Shown: positions 6,206 through 8,603 of the stretch, in pieces | Layout: the number at the start of each line of letters is the position of its first letter | Position numbering within the stretch: the first letter of the stretch is position 1 | Origin: Chloroflexota bacterium | GTDB taxonomy: Bacteria; Chloroflexota; Limnocylindria; Limnocylindrales; CSP1-4 | Assembly: GCA_021815005.1 (NCBI GenBank) | Contig: JAKAHL010000063.1 | Location: forward strand, 1 to 8,603 | Direction: 5' to 3' | DNA: 8,603 nt | Made by a program: the position numbers and the translations under genes | The notes under the pieces: generated by a model | The model's input: the letters and a program-made list of their open reading frames with translations, nothing else | Database searches by the model: none | Told to the model about the DNA's origin: nothing

Positions 6206-6224
6206 CGCTTCGGCCCCGGAAGCG
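6206..6224 (+). terminator. Possible hairpin after the four-gene group
   Basis: CGCTTC and GAAGCG form a perfect 6-bp stem around a 7-base loop (GGCCCCG), 26 bases after the stop at 6179 and upstream of the ppk1 promoter. No T-run follows. It may limit read-through into ppk1 or simply stabilise the upstream mRNA. Confidence 0.3.
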
Positions 6225-6241
6225 ACCGCCGTCCGGGCCTC

Positions 6242-6269
6242 TTGGGTGCTCGCGCACGCGTGGTATGCT
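6242..6269 (+). promoter_or_regulatory. ppk1 promoter with extended -10
   Basis: TTGGGT at 6242-6247, a 16-base spacer and TATGCT at 6264-6269 form a housekeeping-type promoter. TGG immediately precedes the -10 and gives the extended form TGnTATnnT. Transcription would start near 6276, leaving a leader of about 74 nt before the ATG at 6350. No operator, such as a Pho-box-like direct repeat, could be identified with confidence. Confidence 0.6.
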
Positions 6270-6284
6270 CCGGCACCCCGATCT

Positions 6285-6305
6285 CGGGACCGGGGAGGCG
6301 TCCCG
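6285..6305 (+). other. Hairpin in the ppk1 leader
   Basis: CGGGAC and GTCCCG pair as a perfect 6-bp stem around the 9-base loop CGGGGAGGC. Upstream CCCCG (6276-6280) is complementary to CGGGG (6291-6295) in the loop, so an alternative stem or a pseudoknot is possible. It lies between the predicted transcript start and the ppk1 start. It matches no riboswitch class I know, and strong stems are frequent by chance at this GC content. Confidence 0.3.
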
Positions 6306-6341
6306 GCGCGCGCTGCGGACAGCCCCCCCCGACGCCAGCAC

Positions 6342-6346
6342 GAGGA
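6342..6346 (+). promoter_or_regulatory. Shine-Dalgarno for ppk1
   Basis: GAGGA lies 3 bases before the ATG at 6350, or 4 bases if counted from GAGG. The spacing is slightly short but acceptable. It supports the ATG over the upstream in-frame TTG at 6242, which lies within the promoter's -35 element. Confidence 0.6.
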
Positions 6347-6349
6347 CCC

Positions 6350-8515
6350 ATGGCCACCGTTCGCCCCGCACCCGGCCCCCGCGTCGGACGCGGCCGCCGC
6401 CGAGCGGCGCGGGACCAGCGGGCCCCCATCCTGAACCGGGAGCTGTCCTGGCTGGACTTCAACGCCCGCGTGCTGCACGAGGCGCGCGACGCACGCAACC
6501 CGCTGCTGGAGCGCGTGAAGTTCCTGGCCATCTTCGCGAGCAACCTGGACGAGTTCTTCCAGGTCCGCGTCTCCGGCCTGCGCCGGCAGGTCCGCGCCGG
6601 CGTCACCGCGGCCGCCTCGGACGGGATGAACCCCGCCCAGCAGCTCGACGCCATCCGCGAGCGCGTGCGCGCGCTGGTGGCGGAGCACGCCGAGATCTGG
6701 GCGTCCATGCGCGAGCAGCTGGCGGCGGCAGGCGTGGCCATCCTCGACTACGACCAGGTCCCCGAGCACCACGAGGACCTCCGGCGACGCTTCCACGACG
6801 AGATCTTCCCCGTGCTCACCCCGCTCGCCGTGGACCCGGGCCACCCGTTCCCGTACATCTCGACGCTGTCGCTCTCGATCGCGGTCGGCCTGCGCGACCC
6901 CGAGACCGGCGAGATCCGCTTCGCCCGGGTGAAGATCCCGCCCAGCCTGCCGCGGCTGCTCGCCGTCGAGCGCGACAAGTTCGTGCTCCTCGACCAGGTC
7001 ATCGAGGCCAACCTCGACGAGCTGTTCCGAGGCATGGAGATCCTCGAGACGCACCTGTTCCGGGTGACCCGCGACGCGGACATCACCGTCGAGGAGGACG
7101 AGGCCGACGACCTGCTGCTCGCCATCGAGGAGGAGGTCAGGCGCCGGCGCTTCGGCGAGGCCGTCCGGCTCGAGGTGGAGCGCTCGATGCCCGAGGCGAC
7201 CCGCCTGATCCTGATCCACGGCATCGGCATCCGCGAGGGCGACGCGTACGAGGTCGCGGGCATGCTGGACCTGGCCGCGCTCGCCCAGCTGGCCGACCTT
7301 GACCGGCCGAGCCTCAAGGCGCCGCCCCACATCCCGGTCGTCCCCTCGCGGCTGCAGCCGCAGGACGAGGACGAGCCGGCCGATGTCTTCGCCCAGATCC
7401 GGGCGGGCGACATCCTGGTCCACCACCCGTACGAGTCGTTCACCGCGTCGGTGGAACGGTTCCTGATCCAGGCCGCCAGCGACCCGGACGTGCTCACGAT
7501 CAAGCAGACGCTGTACCGGACCTCGGGCGACTCCCCGATCGTCCAGGCCCTGATCGACGCGGCCGGGGGCGGCAAGCAGGTCGTGGTCCTGGTCGAGATC
7601 AAGGCGCGCTTCGACGAGGCCAACAACATCATCTGGGCCCGCAAGCTCGAGCAGGCCGGGGCCCACGTGGTGTACGGCGTCATCGGCCTCAAGACGCACT
7701 CCAAGGTCCTGCTCGTGGTTCGGCGCGAGGGCAGCCGGCTGCGGCGCTACGTCCACATCGGCACGGGCAACTACAACAGCAAGACCGCCCGCCAGTACGT
7801 GGACCTGGGGCTCCTCACCTGCCGCGAGGAGCTGGGCGCGGACGTGACCGACCTGTTCAACACCCTCACCGGCCTCTCGCGCCAGCGCGTCTTCCGCCGG
7901 CTGCTGGTGGCGCCCATCACCCTGCGGGCGCGCTTCCTCGAGCTGGTGGAGCGCGAGATCGCGTACGCCAGGGCCGGCCACCCGGCCCGCATCGTGCTGA
8001 AGATCAACTCGCTGGTGGACACGCAGGCCGTCGAGGTGCTGTACGAGGCGGCCCGGGCCGGCGTGGACGTGGACCTCATCGTGCGCGGCGCGTGCTGCCT
8101 GGTGCCGGGGATCCCGGGTATCTCGGAACGCGTCCGCGTGCGCTCGATCATCGGCGAGTTCCTCGAGCACTCCCGCATCTGGATGTTCGCCAACGGCGGC
8201 CGCCCCGAGTGGTTCATCGGCTCGGCGGACCTGATGGAGCGCAATCTCGACCGGCGCGTCGAGGTGGTGACGCCCGTGGAGGACCACGGGCTGCAGGCGC
8301 GGCTCGCCCGTATCATTGACGTCATGCTCGCCGACGACCGCCGATCCTGGCAGCTCCAGCCCGACGGCCGCTGGCTCCGGACCGAGGTTCTGGAGGCCCG
8401 CGCTGGCACGGTGGACACATTCGCCGTCTTCAAGGACGAGGCCGCCGTCCCGCAGGAGCCGGTCGAACCGTCTCGGCCGCAGGCGGTGACCGGGTCCATG
8501 GACCCGCGAGCGTGA
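6350..8515 (+). CDS. ppk1: Polyphosphate kinase 1
   Basis: Makes inorganic polyphosphate reversibly from ATP through a phosphohistidine intermediate. The protein has 721 residues, against about 690 for E. coli PPK1. The N-domain opens with LNRELSWLDFNARVLHEA and SNLDEFF (Asn65). The head domain (about 126-336) includes HPFPYISTLSLS. Two phospholipase-D-like C-domains follow. The catalytic residues agree in spacing with E. coli: Arg390 in TLYRTSG and Arg420 in ARFDEANN (Mg2+/phosphate site), His450 in THSK (autophosphorylated), His469 in YVHIGTGNYN and His607 in EHSR. The offset from E. coli numbering is 15 throughout this region. An Arg-rich extension of about 20 residues precedes the conserved N-terminus, and a Pro/Ala-rich tail of about 40 residues ends the protein. 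The ATG at 6350 has GAGG upstream; the frame stays open to a TTG at 6242, but that TTG falls in the promoter. Its stop overlaps the CYTH gene as GTGA. Confidence 0.97.
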   Translation: MATVRPAPGPRVGRGRRRAARDQRAPILNRELSWLDFNARVLHEARDARNPLLERVKFLAIFASNLDEFFQVRVSGLRRQVRAGVTAAASDGMNPAQQLDAIRERVRALVAEHAEIWASMREQLAAAGVAILDYDQVPEHHEDLRRRFHDEIFPVLTPLAVDPGHPFPYISTLSLSIAVGLRDPETGEIRFARVKIPPSLPRLLAVERDKFVLLDQVIEANLDELFRGMEILETHLFRVTRDADITVEEDEADDLLLAIEEEVRRRRFGEAVRLEVERSMPEATRLILIHGIGIREGDAYEVAGMLDLAALAQLADLDRPSLKAPPHIPVVPSRLQPQDEDEPADVFAQIRAGDILVHHPYESFTASVERFLIQAASDPDVLTIKQTLYRTSGDSPIVQALIDAAGGGKQVVVLVEIKARFDEANNIIWARKLEQAGAHVVYGVIGLKTHSKVLLVVRREGSRLRRYVHIGTGNYNSKTARQYVDLGLLTCREELGADVTDLFNTLTGLSRQRVFRRLLVAPITLRARFLELVEREIAYARAGHPARIVLKINSLVDTQAVEVLYEAARAGVDVDLIVRGACCLVPGIPGISERVRVRSIIGEFLEHSRIWMFANGGRPEWFIGSADLMERNLDRRVEVVTPVEDHGLQARLARIIDVMLADDRRSWQLQPDGRWLRTEVLEARAGTVDTFAVFKDEAAVPQEPVEPSRPQAVTGSMDPRA

Positions 8516-8603
8516 CCCCCGGCTCCGTGCCGCCGGTGGAGGTGGAGCTCAAGTTCCGGATGACCGACGCCGCCACCGGCGAGCGCCTGCTGGCGTCGGA
8601 GGA
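8512..8603 (+). CDS. CYTH-domain protein (triphosphate tunnel metalloenzyme), 5' part only
   Basis: Only the first 30 codons are in the window; the gene runs off the right edge. The peptide MTPGSVPPVEVELKFRMTDA contains EVELK at residues 10-14. This is the ExExK signature that opens the first strand of CYTH domains, where it binds metal and triphosphate. CYTH proteins include thiamine triphosphatase, tripolyphosphatase and class IV adenylate cyclase, and many bacterial ones carry a C-terminal CHAD domain that binds polyphosphate. Whether CHAD is present here cannot be seen. The GTG start overlaps the ppk1 stop as GTGA, so translation is probably coupled. A second in-frame GTG at 8527 is a less likely start. 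Direct coupling to a polyphosphate-making enzyme favours a role in polyphosphate or tripolyphosphate turnover. Confidence 0.75.
   Translation, partial: MTPGSVPPVEVELKFRMTDAATGERLLASE

Noticed and set aside
6242..6349. In-frame TTG at 6242 as the ppk1 start
   Set aside because: The added 36 residues are Gly/Pro/Arg-rich and unlike PPK1, the TTG is part of the -35 element, and the ATG at 6350 has its own GAGG.
5996..8287. 763-residue minus-strand frame antisense to ppk1
   Set aside because: Its length is explained by the lack of A/T in third positions. The product is His/Asp/Val/Arg-rich without motifs, while ppk1 on the other strand is unmistakable.
1..8603. tRNA, rRNA, CRISPR array, insertion sequence, attachment site or phage genes
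   Set aside because: No cloverleaf-like sequence, spaced direct repeats, transposase motifs, terminal inverted repeats or phage-like proteins were seen. The coding genes fill almost all of the window.

Overview
The window is 8.6 kb of very GC-rich (about 70% or more by eye), densely coding bacterial chromosome with no mobile elements, RNA genes or CRISPR. Eight genes are supported, one of them cut by the right edge. The strong G/C third-position bias, the GTG starts, the 4-base start/stop overlaps and -10-like hexamers lying 6-8 bases upstream of start codons fit a high-GC Gram-positive-type lineage. Chloroflexota of the Limnocylindria/Ellin6529 kind or Actinomycetota are the best guesses. 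This is an inference from style and gene content, not a phylogenetic result.

Left half, minus strand (61-4583). A two-gene ABC exporter operon of the NatA/NatB type has its ATPase (3636-4583) overlapping the permease (2332-3639) by GTGA. After a 156-base gap comes an S9-family prolyl-oligopeptidase-like peptidase (61-2175), whose start is best placed at a GTG behind a good Shine-Dalgarno. The first 60 bases hold nothing recognisable.

Middle, plus strand (4636-6179). This group is divergent from the exporter across only 52 bases. Four small genes sit in a tight run: a membrane-anchored DUF1232/YkvA-like protein, a DUF971 protein with two CPCxxC motifs, a YbjQ/UPF0145 protein, and a small two-helix membrane protein ending in a 12-residue tandem repeat. 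The last three are joined by ATGA and GTGA overlaps and are probably translationally coupled.

Right, plus strand (6350-8603). A good extended -10 promoter, a structured leader of about 74 nt and then polyphosphate kinase 1 (ppk1) with all its key catalytic residues. Its stop codon overlaps (GTGA) the start of a CYTH-domain (triphosphate tunnel metalloenzyme) gene that runs off the window. The pair points to a polyphosphate-metabolism operon.

Most of the window is ordinary core-genome content. The more interesting points are the ppk1-CYTH coupling, the leaderless-style promoters, the DUF971-YbjQ-membrane-protein cassette with its repeat tail, and the structured ppk1 leader containing a run of eight C.
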